Made by a program: the position numbers and the translations under genes. A DNA stretch of 64,000 bases from AC-32 sp963788215. GTDB lineage: Bacteria; Actinomycetota; Thermoleophilia; Gaiellales; Gaiellaceae. Location: contig CAWBFX010000003.1 in the NCBI GenBank assembly GCA_963788215.1, forward strand, positions 639,817 to 703,816, in the 5' to 3' direction. The notes under the pieces are model-generated. The model was not told the origin of the DNA and searched no databases. It saw only the letters and a list, made by a program, of their open reading frames with translations. This document shows positions 1 through 8,300 of this stretch, in pieces (the first letter of the stretch is position 1; each line of letters starts with the position of its first letter).

Positions 1-1
1 C

Positions 2-169
2 CTGCGCGACGAGGGCCTGCTCGAGTTCCGGCGCGGCCGCGGCGTGACCGTAGCCGGAACCGCGGAGCGCGGCGCCGTCGTCGCCCGCGCGAAAGACCTG
101 GTGCAGTTCGCCAGGCGCCAGGGCTACCGGCGGGAAGAGCTGCTCGAGCTGATCGAGTCGCTCTCCTAG
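2..169 (+). CDS. C-terminal end of a GntR-family transcriptional regulator (partial)
   Basis: The window opens inside a reading frame whose last 55 codons read LRDEGLLEFRRGRGVTVAGT and onward to a TAG stop. This is the wing and the short tail typical of YtrA-type GntR regulators: a second recognition helix, then EGLLEFRRGRGVTV forming the beta-wing. The stretch after it (ARAKDLVQFARRQGYRREELLELIESL) is a helical dimerisation tail rather than a large FadR or HutC ligand domain, which argues for the YtrA subgroup. The 5' part and start lie outside the window. The frame ends 10 bases before the convergent SDR gene. Its target is unknown. Confidence 0.7.
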   Translation: MRDEGLLEFRRGRGVTVAGTAERGAVVARAKDLVQFARRQGYRREELLELIESLS

Positions 170-179
170 TGAGCTGGCG

Positions 180-1013
180 CTAGAAGGTGAAGAGCTCGAC
201 CCCGCCGCTGACGTTCAGCTCGATCCCGGTCACGTAGCCCGCGAGATCCGAGCAGAGAAAGGCGATCGCGTTCGCGACCTCCTGCGGCTCGCCTGGCCGG
301 CGGAGGGCGGTGCGTTTGATCATGCGCTCGTTCATCTCGGGGTTGCCGAACGCGAACGCCTCGGTGCCGATCACGCCCGGGACGATCGCGTTCACGGTGA
401 TCCCGTGCCGCGCCCCCTCGAGCGCCAGTGATTTGGTCAGGCCCAGCAGCCCCGCCTTCGTGGTCGCGTAGCTTGCCTGGCCGAAGCCGCCGAGCGTTCC
501 GGCGACCGAGGCCATGTTCACGATCCGGCCCCAGCCGCGCTCGAGCATGCCGCCCCACACCGCCTGCGAGCAGTTGAACGCGCCGGTCAGGTTGACGCGC
601 AGGTCGCGCTCCCAGAGCTCCGGCGATTGCTCGCGCAGCTGCGCGACGTGGTCGAGGGTGCCGGCGTTGTTGACGAGGATGTCGACCGGGCCGAGCTCCT
701 CGGCGACGCGGCTAATCGTCTCGGCGACCTGCTCGCGGTCCGTGACGTCGCAGCGCGCGGCGAGCGCCCGGCGTCCGAGCCCGCGGATCTCCTCGACGGT
801 CCGCTCCGAGTAGACGAGCCCCTGCGCGCGGGCCGCCTGGGCAAGAAGGCCGTAGCGCTCCGCGTCCTCGCCGGGGTCGGACTCGACCTGGATGTCCGCG
901 ATCGCGACGTCGGCTCCCGCCCGCGCGAGCGTCAGCGCGTCGGCGCGCCCGAGCCCGCGCGAGCCGCCCGTGACGAGCGCGACCCGGCCCGAGAGGTCGA
1001 TCTCGAGCGCCAT
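180..1013 (-). CDS. SDR-family NAD(P)-dependent oxidoreductase
   Basis: A 277-residue classical short-chain dehydrogenase. Visible landmarks are the dinucleotide site TGGSRGLG (residues 15-22), NNAG (115-118), the catalytic Ser169 and the YATTK motif with Tyr182 and Lys186. An acidic residue ends beta-2 (VAIADIQ), which favours NAD over NADP. About 25 extra residues follow beta-2 (roughly 43-70). Insertions here occur in mycofactocin-linked SDRs, but no mycofactocin genes are nearby, so that link is only a possibility. It most likely oxidises a hydroxyacyl or alcohol substrate. The next gene upstream on this strand ends 12 bases before the ATG, so the two may be co-transcribed. Confidence 0.9.
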   Translation of the reverse strand: MALEIDLSGRVALVTGGSRGLGRADALTLARAGADVAIADIQVESDPGEDAERYGLLAQAARAQGLVYSERTVEEIRGLGRRALAARCDVTDREQVAETISRVAEELGPVDILVNNAGTLDHVAQLREQSPELWERDLRVNLTGAFNCSQAVWGGMLERGWGRIVNMASVAGTLGGFGQASYATTKAGLLGLTKSLALEGARHGITVNAIVPGVIGTEAFAFGNPEMNERMIKRTALRRPGEPQEVANAIAFLCSDLAGYVTGIELNVSGGVELFTF

Positions 1014-1025
1014 GGCCGAAGCCTC

Positions 1026-2120
1026 TCAGATGTACGAGAGGTGGATGTCGTCGAACGAAAAGACGCGCGAAGCGTCGCCGCCGTACGCGGCGAGCAGGCG
1101 CGGGAAGTAGCCGCGCAGCGCGTCCTCGTAGCTCAGCCGCCGCTCGACCAGCAGCCGCGCTCCCTCGAGCAGCTCGGGCAAGTCCTCCTCGATCCGCGCC
1201 CTGCTCATGCTCGGCGTGCGCGGGCCGTCGTCGTCCACCTGGTCGGGCTGGTCGGCGAACTGCGTGAAGGCCCGGTAGCGGCGAGTGTCGGGGATCACGG
1301 AGTAGAACGGCACGCCGTTGAAGAACCACTCGTGCCACGGACCGCCGGATAACGCGAGCCACGGCGTGCCGACTGCGAGCGCCGCCATTGCGAACCCGGT
1401 GTGCGGCGAGACGAAGAGGTCACATCCCTCCACGAACGCCAGCTGGTCGAGAAGCGGCTCGTCGACCGCCCAGACGTCCGCGCCGAGAGACTCGAGCTGC
1501 TCGCGGGTCCACGAGGTCGAGGTGCGCCCGTCCCGCTCGAGCTTTCCGACGAGGCAGAAGACCGCGCCGGGAAACGTGTCGGCCAGCGCTTCGAGCACGA
1601 GCCGCCACGAGGCCGGCGACGGGTAGCGCGCCGGCTCCGACGATCCCGCCGGAAGCACGGCGATCCGCGTCCCCTCCGCAAGGTCGCGTCGTCGCGGCAG
1701 CTCGAGCCGGAGCCGGCGGTTGGGCACGTACTCGGGCGGCTCCGAGCCGGCTGTCCCGTGCCGGATGCGCGCGCGGAAGTGCCGGTGCGCCGCCTGGTAG
1801 TAGGCCCGCACGCCCGGCGCGAGCTCGAGCTGGTCGGGCTGGCGCGAGCGCTCGTCGTCGAGCACGTAGTCCCAGTCGCGCGGCACGTGCGCGAGCGCGG
1901 CGTCCGGGTCGCCGGCCCGGCCGAGGAAGTCGACGTAGTCCACCGCGTACGTCTCGCGGACAAACGGAGCGCACGAGCCGAGCTCAGTCGCGGTCGCTCC
2001 GTTCAACAGCAGGCTGACCTCGACCTCGTCCCCCGCGTAGCCCAGGCAGTAGCGCAGCGCCTCGACCGCGTGGCCGACCGGATGCGCGTACCAGAAGTTG
2101 ACGAGCACCGAGCGTGGCAA
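1026..2120 (-). CDS. GT-B fold glycosyltransferase, family 9-like (ADP-heptose transferase related)
   Basis: About 364 residues. The C-terminal half has the family-9 pattern: RIAVLPAGSSEPARYPSPASW (phosphate-binding start of the second Rossmann domain), then AVFCLVGKLERDG, then CDLFVSPHTGFAMAALAVGTPWLALSGG, where SPHTG corresponds to the donor-binding loop. The N-terminal part begins VLVNFWYAHPVGHAVEALRYC. The donor and acceptor cannot be read from sequence. The start is uncertain: TTG at 2120 or GTG at 2108 are in frame, and upstream sequence overlaps the divergent gene at 2130. No obvious ribosome-binding site precedes either. It may be co-transcribed with the SDR gene that follows. Confidence 0.7.
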   Translation of the reverse strand: MPRSVLVNFWYAHPVGHAVEALRYCLGYAGDEVEVSLLLNGATATELGSCAPFVRETYAVDYVDFLGRAGDPDAALAHVPRDWDYVLDDERSRQPDQLELAPGVRAYYQAAHRHFRARIRHGTAGSEPPEYVPNRRLRLELPRRRDLAEGTRIAVLPAGSSEPARYPSPASWRLVLEALADTFPGAVFCLVGKLERDGRTSTSWTREQLESLGADVWAVDEPLLDQLAFVEGCDLFVSPHTGFAMAALAVGTPWLALSGGPWHEWFFNGVPFYSVIPDTRRYRAFTQFADQPDQVDDDGPRTPSMSRARIEEDLPELLEGARLLVERRLSYEDALRGYFPRLLAAYGGDASRVFSFDDIHLSYI

Positions 2121-2129
2121 GGTTCCATC

Positions 2130-2921
2130 GTGCCAACCCAGGCTGAGAAGGGACTCGCGTTCCAGGCGCTGCACGGGGGAGAGCCGTTCGTGATCCCCAA
2201 CCCCTGGGATGCGGGCTCGGCGCGGATGCTCGAGGCTCTTGGGTTCAAGGCTCTCGCGACGACGAGCGGCGGGTTCGCGTTCACGCTCGGGCGGCTCGAC
2301 GGCGAGGTGACCCTCGACGAGGTCGCCGCGCATGTCGCATCCCTCGCGGAGGCGACGGGCCTGCCTGTCTCGGTCGACCTCGAGAACGGCTACGGCGCGG
2401 AGCCTGAGGCGGCGGCGGGCGCGATCCAGCGCGTGGGCGAGGCAGGCGCGGTCGGGGGCTCGATCGAGGACTGGGACCCGGTCGAGCAGCGGCTCTACGA
2501 CGCCGGCCACGCCGCCGAGCGGATCGCGGCCGCCGTCGAGGCGGCCCGATCGCAGCCGTTTCCGTTCACGCTCACGGCGCGCGCCGAGAACCACCTCCGC
2601 GGGAACCCCGACCTCGACAACACGATCGCCCGGCTGCAGGCCTTCGAGGCCGCAGGCGCAGACGTCCTCTACGCGCCGGGGCTGCGCACGACGGACGAGA
2701 TCTCCGCGGTGTGCGCGGCGGTTGCTCGCCCGGTCAACGTTCTCGCGATGCCGGGCCTGTCATTCGCCGAGATCGCCGAGGCAGGCGGTACTCGCGTCAG
2801 CGTCGGCTCGCGCCTCACGTGGGTTGCAGTCGAGGCGGCCGCGGGGGTCGCGCGGCAGCTGCTCGACGGCGACCTCTCCGGGCTCGGCTCGAGCCCGCCG
2901 CTCGGCGACTGGTTCCGCTAG
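2130..2921 (+). CDS. Isocitrate lyase/PEP mutase family protein
   Basis: 263 residues from GTG. The PEP-mutase/ICL barrel is clear: NPWDAGSARMLEALGFKALAT near the start, the metal-binding strand SVDLENGYG (Asp83 and Glu85), GGSIEDWDP (Glu113) and RAENHLRG. Family members at this size include oxaloacetate decarboxylases, carboxyphosphonoenolpyruvate mutases and methylisocitrate lyase relatives. The exact C-C or C-P reaction cannot be assigned. The start lies only 9 bases from the divergent glycosyltransferase start. The stop TAG shares the tetramer CTAG (2918-2921) with the stop of the convergent acyl-CoA dehydrogenase. Confidence 0.85.
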   Translation: MPTQAEKGLAFQALHGGEPFVIPNPWDAGSARMLEALGFKALATTSGGFAFTLGRLDGEVTLDEVAAHVASLAEATGLPVSVDLENGYGAEPEAAAGAIQRVGEAGAVGGSIEDWDPVEQRLYDAGHAAERIAAAVEAARSQPFPFTLTARAENHLRGNPDLDNTIARLQAFEAAGADVLYAPGLRTTDEISAVCAAVARPVNVLAMPGLSFAEIAEAGGTRVSVGSRLTWVAVEAAAGVARQLLDGDLSGLGSSPPLGDWFR

Positions 2922-4096
2922 GAGTCGCGAGGCAGGAAGATCTCGCGGGCAATCACGAGGCGCTGGATCTGCGAGGTGCCTTCGTAAATCTGGAAGAGCT
3001 TCGCGTCGCGCATGAGCTTCTCTACCGGGTACTCCTTCATGTAGCCGTAGCCGCCGAAGATCTGGACGGCGTCGGTGGTCACCTTCATCGCCGTGTCCGC
3101 CGCGAAGCGCTTCGCGTAGGACGACTGCAGCGTCGCGCGCTTGCCCTGGTCGAGCAGCCATGCCGCCTGCCAGGTCAGGAGGCGCGCCGCCTCGATCTCG
3201 GCCGCCATGTCTGCGACGAGGAAGTTCACGCCCTGGTTCATCGCGATCGGCTGGCCGAACTGGACCCGCTGGCGGGAGTACTCGACCGAGTAGTCGAACG
3301 CGGCGCGCGCGACCCCGACCGCGCCGGCCGCGGTTCCGGGCCGCGTGTGGTCGAGGGTCTGCATCGCGATCTTGAAGCCCTGCCCCTCCTCCCCCAGGCG
3401 GTTCTTCGCCGGAACCTTCACGTCCTGGAAAGCGAGCGCCGAGGTGTCGGTCGCGCGCTGGCCCATCTTGTCGAGGTGCTTCTCGACGACGACACCCTCG
3501 GCGTCGGTCGGGACGATGAAGGCCGTGAGCCCGCGGTGGCCCGCCGACCTGTCGGTCGAGGCGAAGACGATCACCCACGAGGCCTGGCCCGCGTTCGTGA
3601 TGAACATCTTCGAGCCGTTGACGACGTACTCGTCGCCGTGGCGCACGGCGGTCGTCTGGATGCCCGAGACGTCGGAGCCGGCCTCGGGCTCGGTGAGCGC
3701 GAACGAGCAGAGGATCGGCTCGTCGAGCAGCGGCGGCAGCCACTCGCGCCGCTGCTCCTCGGTGCCCGCGATCAGCATCGGCAGCGCGCCGAGGATGTTC
3801 GCGACGATCGACGTGGCGATCCCGGAGCAGCCCCAGCAGAGCTCCTCGCCGATCAGCGCGCCCTCGATCGCGCCGAGGCCCGCGCCGCCGAGCTCCTCGG
3901 GAACGTGCGGGTTCATCAGTCCGACCTCGTGCGCCTTCGCGATCACATCGGCCGGGTGCGTCTGGTGCTCGTCGTACTCGGCGGCCTTCGGCCGGATCTC
4001 CTTCTCGGCGAACTCGTGGGCGAGCTCACGCAGCGCGCGCTGCTCCTCCGTGAGCGCGAACGAGACTCCGGTTTCAGTTGCCGCTACGGTCGCCAT
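2918..4096 (-). CDS. Acyl-CoA dehydrogenase (FAD-dependent)
   Basis: 392 residues, full family length. It carries the N-terminal helical domain (LTEEQRALRELAHEFAEKEI), the FAD-binding strand CSFALTEPEAGSDVSGI, and the C-terminal helical domain with FGGYGYMKEYPVEKLMRDAK. The IYEGTSQIQR motif places the catalytic base at Glu372, the position used by medium and short-chain enzymes. It oxidises an acyl-CoA to the trans-2-enoyl-CoA, passing electrons to ETF. Chain length is not readable. A palindrome lies 5 bases before the ATG, so control by a TetR-type repressor is likely. Its stop overlaps the stop of the convergent gene. Confidence 0.93.
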   Translation of the reverse strand: MATVAATETGVSFALTEEQRALRELAHEFAEKEIRPKAAEYDEHQTHPADVIAKAHEVGLMNPHVPEELGGAGLGAIEGALIGEELCWGCSGIATSIVANILGALPMLIAGTEEQRREWLPPLLDEPILCSFALTEPEAGSDVSGIQTTAVRHGDEYVVNGSKMFITNAGQASWVIVFASTDRSAGHRGLTAFIVPTDAEGVVVEKHLDKMGQRATDTSALAFQDVKVPAKNRLGEEGQGFKIAMQTLDHTRPGTAAGAVGVARAAFDYSVEYSRQRVQFGQPIAMNQGVNFLVADMAAEIEAARLLTWQAAWLLDQGKRATLQSSYAKRFAADTAMKVTTDAVQIFGGYGYMKEYPVEKLMRDAKLFQIYEGTSQIQRLVIAREIFLPRDS

Positions 4097-4100
4097 GTGC

Positions 4101-4122
4101 TTTGACTGATCAGTCAGTCAAA
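4101..4122. promoter_or_regulatory. TetR-type operator candidate upstream of acyl-CoA dehydrogenase
   Basis: Two nested perfect dyads are visible. TGACTGATCAGTCA (4103-4116) is a 14-bp palindrome. TTTGACTGA (4101-4109) and TCAGTCAAA (4114-4122) are 9-bp inverted arms around TCAG. The site ends 5 bases before the ATG of the acyl-CoA dehydrogenase and overlaps the stop codon of the enolase-like gene. Operators of this form are typical of TetR-family regulators of fatty-acid genes. A tetR gene is present at 7655-8272. Confidence 0.65.
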
Positions 4123-5152
4123 GCGTAGCGGCGGGGTCTTCCCAGCGAAACCCCGCGGGCTCCGGCGCCGGCTCGATCGGGCTCTTCGGCAGTCCCGGCC
4201 GCGGCTCGGGATCGTTGTACGGCCGCGGCGCGACGTCGTTCGGGCCGTCCGGGTGGAAGAGCGACGCGAGGTACTGGATCTGCCCGCGGCCCGGGCCGAG
4301 CTCGAACATCCCGCCGCCGTAGAGCGAGATCCCGTTCGCCTCGCAGTGGTCGTAGAACGCGAGCACGTCTTGGACGCGGCCGAAGCGCGACGGCTTCGAG
4401 TTGAGCGTCCTCGGCGCGAAGGAGAGTGCCTCGACGTCGGCGACCGAGTGGATCGGCGCGTCCCACGTGACGCGCTCGCGATACGGCTCGAGCACCAGCT
4501 CGGTCTCGTCGGTCAGCGCGGGGTCCTCGAGGTAGGCCTCCGGGAAGCCCTCGGCCACGCGGCGATAGAGGTCCGGATCGGGCGGCGAGTCGCTCTCGTG
4601 TGCGTAGTACGCCTTGTAGTCGGCGGTCACGATCGCGCCCGTCGCCGCGAGCTCGGCGATCAGGTCGTCGGTCCAGTCCGTGGCGGGATCGAGCTTGAAG
4701 CGGTGCGCGGGCTCGATCTCCAGCCAACGGCGGACGACCTCGCTCGACGGCGGCGTCCCGAGGCCGGGTGAGACCACGAACTTCACGGGCTGCGGCTCGC
4801 GGCCGACGGCCTCGGCGAGGCTCTGTCCCGCCTGGCGTAGGGCGAGGTCGAGCGCGGCGCTCTCGTACGACCAGCGCTTCCATGGCTCTTCGATCCCGAG
4901 CGCGTCCGAGAACGACGCGAGCGTCCACTCACCCGCGAGTGGCAGGACCGGGCCGGCCTGCTGCTCGCCGTCGTGGTGCTCCGCGTACCAGGTCACATCC
5001 TCGCCGAGCCCCTCCTCCCCTCCGGCCTGGAGGTGCACGACGGTCGTGACCCGCGTGAAGCCGCGCGTGACCGGCTTCTCGAGCCGCTCGAGGGCGTAAC
5101 CGTCGACCTGGAGCGGAAGATCGGCGAGGCGCTTCCATAGACTCTCTGCCAT
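4118..5152 (-). CDS. Enolase-superfamily-like protein
   Basis: 344 residues. The second half resembles the enolase/muconate-cycloisomerase barrel: HRFKLDPATDW, then GAIVTADYKAYY, then FPEAYLEDPAL, then RTLNSKPSRFGRVQDVLAFYDHC and GISLYGGGMFELGPGRGQIQ. These blocks fit the positions of the metal-ligand acids and the KP motif. The N-terminal capping part is less typical. A substrate cannot be named. The ATG overlaps the ATG of the divergent acyl-CoA dehydrogenase (shared CATG at 5150-5153), so both transcripts must start inside each other's gene or be leaderless. It reads into a second acyl-CoA dehydrogenase gene. Confidence 0.65.
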   Translation of the reverse strand: MAESLWKRLADLPLQVDGYALERLEKPVTRGFTRVTTVVHLQAGGEEGLGEDVTWYAEHHDGEQQAGPVLPLAGEWTLASFSDALGIEEPWKRWSYESAALDLALRQAGQSLAEAVGREPQPVKFVVSPGLGTPPSSEVVRRWLEIEPAHRFKLDPATDWTDDLIAELAATGAIVTADYKAYYAHESDSPPDPDLYRRVAEGFPEAYLEDPALTDETELVLEPYRERVTWDAPIHSVADVEALSFAPRTLNSKPSRFGRVQDVLAFYDHCEANGISLYGGGMFELGPGRGQIQYLASLFHPDGPNDVAPRPYNDPEPRPGLPKSPIEPAPEPAGFRWEDPAATL

Positions 5153-6374
5153 GGACTTCGACCTTACAGACGAGCAGCGCCTGATTCAGCAGACCGTGCG
5201 CTCGTTCGTGGACGAGCGCGTCCTCCCGAACGCCGTCGAGAACGACCTCGCACACCGCCTCGACATGGACGTGATCGAGGGAATGGCGGAGCTCGGGCTG
5301 CTCGGGATCGTGATTCCGGAGGAGTACGGCGGCGCCGGGCTGGACTTCGTCGCGGAGGCCTTGTCCTGCGAGGAGATCGAGCGTGGCGAGGCCGCCTTCC
5401 GCACGCTGATCTCCGTCCACGTGGGGCTGAACTCGCTCTCGCTGCTGCGCTACGGGACCGAGGAGCAGAAGCAGCAGTACCTGGCGCCGCAGGCGCGCGG
5501 CGAGAAGCTCGCCTGCTTCGGCCTGACCGAGCCGGAAGCGGGGTCGGACGTCGCCTCGATGCGCTCGACCGCGCGGCTCGAGGGCGACGTCTACGTGCTG
5601 AACGGCCAGAAGAACTGGATCTCGTACGCGACGGTCGCCGACCACCAGCTCGTGTTCGCGAAGACCGACCCCGGCGCGAAGCACAAGGGGATCTCGGCGT
5701 TCATCGTCGAGCGCTCATGGCCGGGCGTGACCACGCGCGAGACCGAGAACAAGCTGGGGGTCTGGGCGGGGTCGACCGGCGAGCTCTTCTTCGAGAACGT
5801 CGAGGTGCCGGCCGCGAATCTCCTCGGCGAGGAGGGCCAGGGCTTCGAGATCGCGATGTACGGGCTCGACCAGGGGCGCTTCACGGTCGCGGCAGGTGCC
5901 TGCGGCGTCGTGCGCGCCTGTCTCGAGCGGTCGGTCGAGTACGCGCGCGAGCGCGAGACGTTCGGGCAGGCGATCGGGCGGTACCAGTTCGTGCAGGACA
6001 TGATCGCGGAGATGGTGCTGGGGTACGAGACGTCGAAGCTGCTTGTCATGCAGGCGGCGTGGTTGAAGAACGAGGGCCGGCGAAACACGCGCGAGACGTC
6101 GCTGGCGAAATGGCACGCGACGGAGTCGGCATTCCGCGCGGCGCACCTGGCGATCCAGGTGCACGGCTCGTACGGCTACTCGTCGGAGTACGGGATCGAG
6201 CGCTACTTCCGCAACGCGCGGGCGCCGATCATCTACGAGGGGACGACGCAGATCCACAAGCTGATGCAGGCTGAGCACGCGCTCGGCTACCGCGCGCTGA
6301 ACGGCCGCGACGGCGACGTCTCGCCGATCGCCTCCTGGGCGCCGGCTCTCTCAGCGGTTCACGCCAGGGCGTAG
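5151..6374 (+). CDS. Acyl-CoA dehydrogenase (FAD-dependent)
   Basis: 407 residues. It begins MDFDLTDEQRLIQQTVRSFV, has the FAD strand ACFGLTEPEAGSDVASM, the segment NGQKNWISYATVAD, and the C-terminal YGYSSEYGIERYFRNARAPI followed by YEGTTQIH with the likely catalytic Glu363. The C-terminus continues about 30 residues past the last helix. It is distinct from the enzyme at 2918-4096 (different loop and tail), so the two probably act on different acyl chains. Its start codon shares CATG with the divergent enolase-like gene and there is no clear ribosome-binding site. It ends 6 bases before the convergent MFS gene. Confidence 0.93.
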   Translation: MDFDLTDEQRLIQQTVRSFVDERVLPNAVENDLAHRLDMDVIEGMAELGLLGIVIPEEYGGAGLDFVAEALSCEEIERGEAAFRTLISVHVGLNSLSLLRYGTEEQKQQYLAPQARGEKLACFGLTEPEAGSDVASMRSTARLEGDVYVLNGQKNWISYATVADHQLVFAKTDPGAKHKGISAFIVERSWPGVTTRETENKLGVWAGSTGELFFENVEVPAANLLGEEGQGFEIAMYGLDQGRFTVAAGACGVVRACLERSVEYARERETFGQAIGRYQFVQDMIAEMVLGYETSKLLVMQAAWLKNEGRRNTRETSLAKWHATESAFRAAHLAIQVHGSYGYSSEYGIERYFRNARAPIIYEGTTQIHKLMQAEHALGYRALNGRDGDVSPIASWAPALSAVHARA

Positions 6375-6380
6375 CGCCCC

Positions 6381-7658
6381 TCAAACGGCCGGGACTTCGA
6401 CCTTCGTCCTCGGCTCGACTTCCATCAGGCGGACGAGGAGCGGGATCGCCGCCAGGATCGGAATCCCGCAGATCGGCCACAGCACCTGGTACCCATCCGT
6501 CGCCTGGAAGTAGGGACCCGCGAGGTCGATCGCCAGCCCGGCGATGGGGGCGCCGATCAGGATCCCGATGCCCTTCGTCGTCGTCGCGAGCCCCGAGACC
6601 GCGCCGCGGTGCTCGACGGGGACGATCTTGTAGAGCAGCCCCCAAGCCAGCGTCATCACGGTGCCGCCGGCGATCGAGACCGGCACGATCAGCCCGAAGT
6701 ACCAGTCGTGCCACTCCTGCGCGAGCCCCGCCACGAGGAACCCGCCGCCGTACAGGAACGACGCGAAGAAGATGACGCGCGCGAGCCCGAAGCGGTCGCC
6801 CAGCCGCCCCGCGAAGATCGCCGCGATCACGTAGCCCACGGCAACCGCACCCAGGACCGCCGACGACATCACCTTCGACTGGTGCAGCCCGTGGATGATG
6901 TAGAGCACCACGAACGTCCGAGCCGCCGCGAACGTCCCCTCCCACGCCGAGTTCGCGAGCAGGAACCGCCGCACGTCGCCGTCCGACCAGAAGATGTGCC
7001 AGCTCCGCCGCACGTACGCCGCGAATCCCTCGAACACGCGGCCGTGGCCACCGTCCTCGCGCACGAGCAGGATCACGAGGCTGCAGGCGGTCGTCGTCAG
7101 CACCGCCGCGAGCAGGAACGGCGACGGCTTCCAGAGCTTGAAGAGCAGCCCGCCGCCGACGAGCGCAACGCCGATCGCGATCCCGCGCTGGATGTGCTGG
7201 ATCCCCTGCGAGCGCCCGAACGAGTCCGCCGACAGCACGTCCGGATAGAGCCCGCGGTATGGCGTCTCGAAGATGTAGTACGCGAAGAAGAACGTCATCA
7301 CCACGACCGTCGTCGTCCAGAGGTTCGGCATGAACGCCATCAGCAGAAGCGCGAACCCCATGGGCGGAACGGCGACCAGCATGAACGGCCGCCGGCGGCC
7401 GAGCGGCGTGTGGAACGAGTCGCTCCACGGCCCGATCACCGGCGAGATCACCAGCGCGAAGACGCCCTCGGCGCCGAGAATCACGCCGATCACCCCGCCG
7501 GATTCGGTGAAGCGGCTCAGCAGCGGCGGCAGGTAGGCCGCGGTCGTCGTCAGCGAGAAGGCGAGCCCGAACGCTCCGAGCCCGAGCGTCCAGAGGAGGC
7601 GGCGCCGCGCCGGCGGCAGCGCAACGAGCGCCTGCGAAGCCGATGTCGTCTCGGTCAC
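6381..7658 (-). CDS. MFS transporter
   Basis: 425 residues with about 12 hydrophobic segments. The loop after helix 2 reads GPWSDSFHTPLGRRRPFML, close to the D-x-x-x-R-x-G-R-R-x-P form seen in GPH/SUT-type sugar transporters. A matching loop VEHRGAVSGLATTTKGIG follows later. The start is GTG and overlaps the stop of the tetR gene by 4 nt (GTGA), so the two are translationally coupled and the transporter is probably under that regulator. The substrate is unknown; efflux and uptake cannot be told apart from sequence alone. Confidence 0.85.
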   Translation of the reverse strand: MTETTSASQALVALPPARRRLLWTLGLGAFGLAFSLTTTAAYLPPLLSRFTESGGVIGVILGAEGVFALVISPVIGPWSDSFHTPLGRRRPFMLVAVPPMGFALLLMAFMPNLWTTTVVVMTFFFAYYIFETPYRGLYPDVLSADSFGRSQGIQHIQRGIAIGVALVGGGLLFKLWKPSPFLLAAVLTTTACSLVILLVREDGGHGRVFEGFAAYVRRSWHIFWSDGDVRRFLLANSAWEGTFAAARTFVVLYIIHGLHQSKVMSSAVLGAVAVGYVIAAIFAGRLGDRFGLARVIFFASFLYGGGFLVAGLAQEWHDWYFGLIVPVSIAGGTVMTLAWGLLYKIVPVEHRGAVSGLATTTKGIGILIGAPIAGLAIDLAGPYFQATDGYQVLWPICGIPILAAIPLLVRLMEVEPRTKVEVPAV

Positions 7659-8272
7659 GCCGGCGCGCCCGCGTGCTCGGGGGCGAGGCCGCCGGCGACG
7701 ATCTCGACCACGGTCCGCTCCGCACGCGCGAGATCCTCGTCCGAATCCGGAAGCCGCCCGAGCACCCAGCCCGTCAGCAGCTCGTCGATCGCGCCGTAGA
7801 AGACGTAGCTCGCGAGACGCGCATCGAGGTCGCCGCGAACCGATCCGTCCGCCTGCCCGCGCTCGACGATCGCCTGGATCACCGCGAACGACGCCACGAT
7901 CTCGTCCATCTCGCCTGCGAGCAGCTGGCTCCGCGTGACCTCGAGCACGAGCACCCGCACCAGGTCCGGATCGCGCTTCCAGGAGCGGATCAGGATCTCC
8001 GCGACCTTGCGCAGCTGCTCGCGCGGCGTGTCCTCACCGCGCTCGACGCTCTCGATCGTGGCGATCAACGCGCGCCACGTCTCCCGGAAGACGTTCCGCA
8101 GCACCTCTTCCTTCGACGAGAAGTAGTGGTAGAGGAGCCCGTAGGCGACCCCCGCCTCCTCCGCGATGTCGCCGACCCGCGCGGCGTGGTACCCCTTCCG
8201 TGCGAAGACGCGCACCGCCGCGTCGAGGAGCAGCCGGCGCTTGTCTTCCTGCGCCTTGGTCTGGTCGGGCAA
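7655..8272 (-). CDS. TetR/AcrR family transcriptional regulator
   Basis: 205 residues. The N-terminal DNA-binding domain is textbook: LLLDAAVRVFARKGYHAARV, then GDIAEEAGVAYGLLYHYFSSKEEVL with the helix-turn-helix at about residues 33-55. The C-terminal domain looks like the TetR_C group found in fatty-acid regulators (VSFRETWRALIATIESVERG region). TTG at 8272 is the only possible start after an in-frame stop. It is co-transcribed with the MFS gene and divergent from a CoA transferase. The 28-base gap to that gene contains GATCAGTC (8278-8285), one arm of the dyad at 4103-4116, which suggests autoregulation and a shared regulon with the acyl-CoA dehydrogenase. Confidence 0.92.
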   Translation of the reverse strand: MPDQTKAQEDKRRLLLDAAVRVFARKGYHAARVGDIAEEAGVAYGLLYHYFSSKEEVLRNVFRETWRALIATIESVERGEDTPREQLRKVAEILIRSWKRDPDLVRVLVLEVTRSQLLAGEMDEIVASFAVIQAIVERGQADGSVRGDLDARLASYVFYGAIDELLTGWVLGRLPDSDEDLARAERTVVEIVAGGLAPEHAGAPA

Positions 8273-8300
8273 GACCGGATCAGTCTAGTAGCTTGGCTTG

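Noticed and set aside
180..1013. Mycofactocin-linked SDR
   Set aside because: The insertion after beta-2 is suggestive, but there are no mycofactocin biosynthesis genes in the window and the key insertion residues cannot be confirmed.
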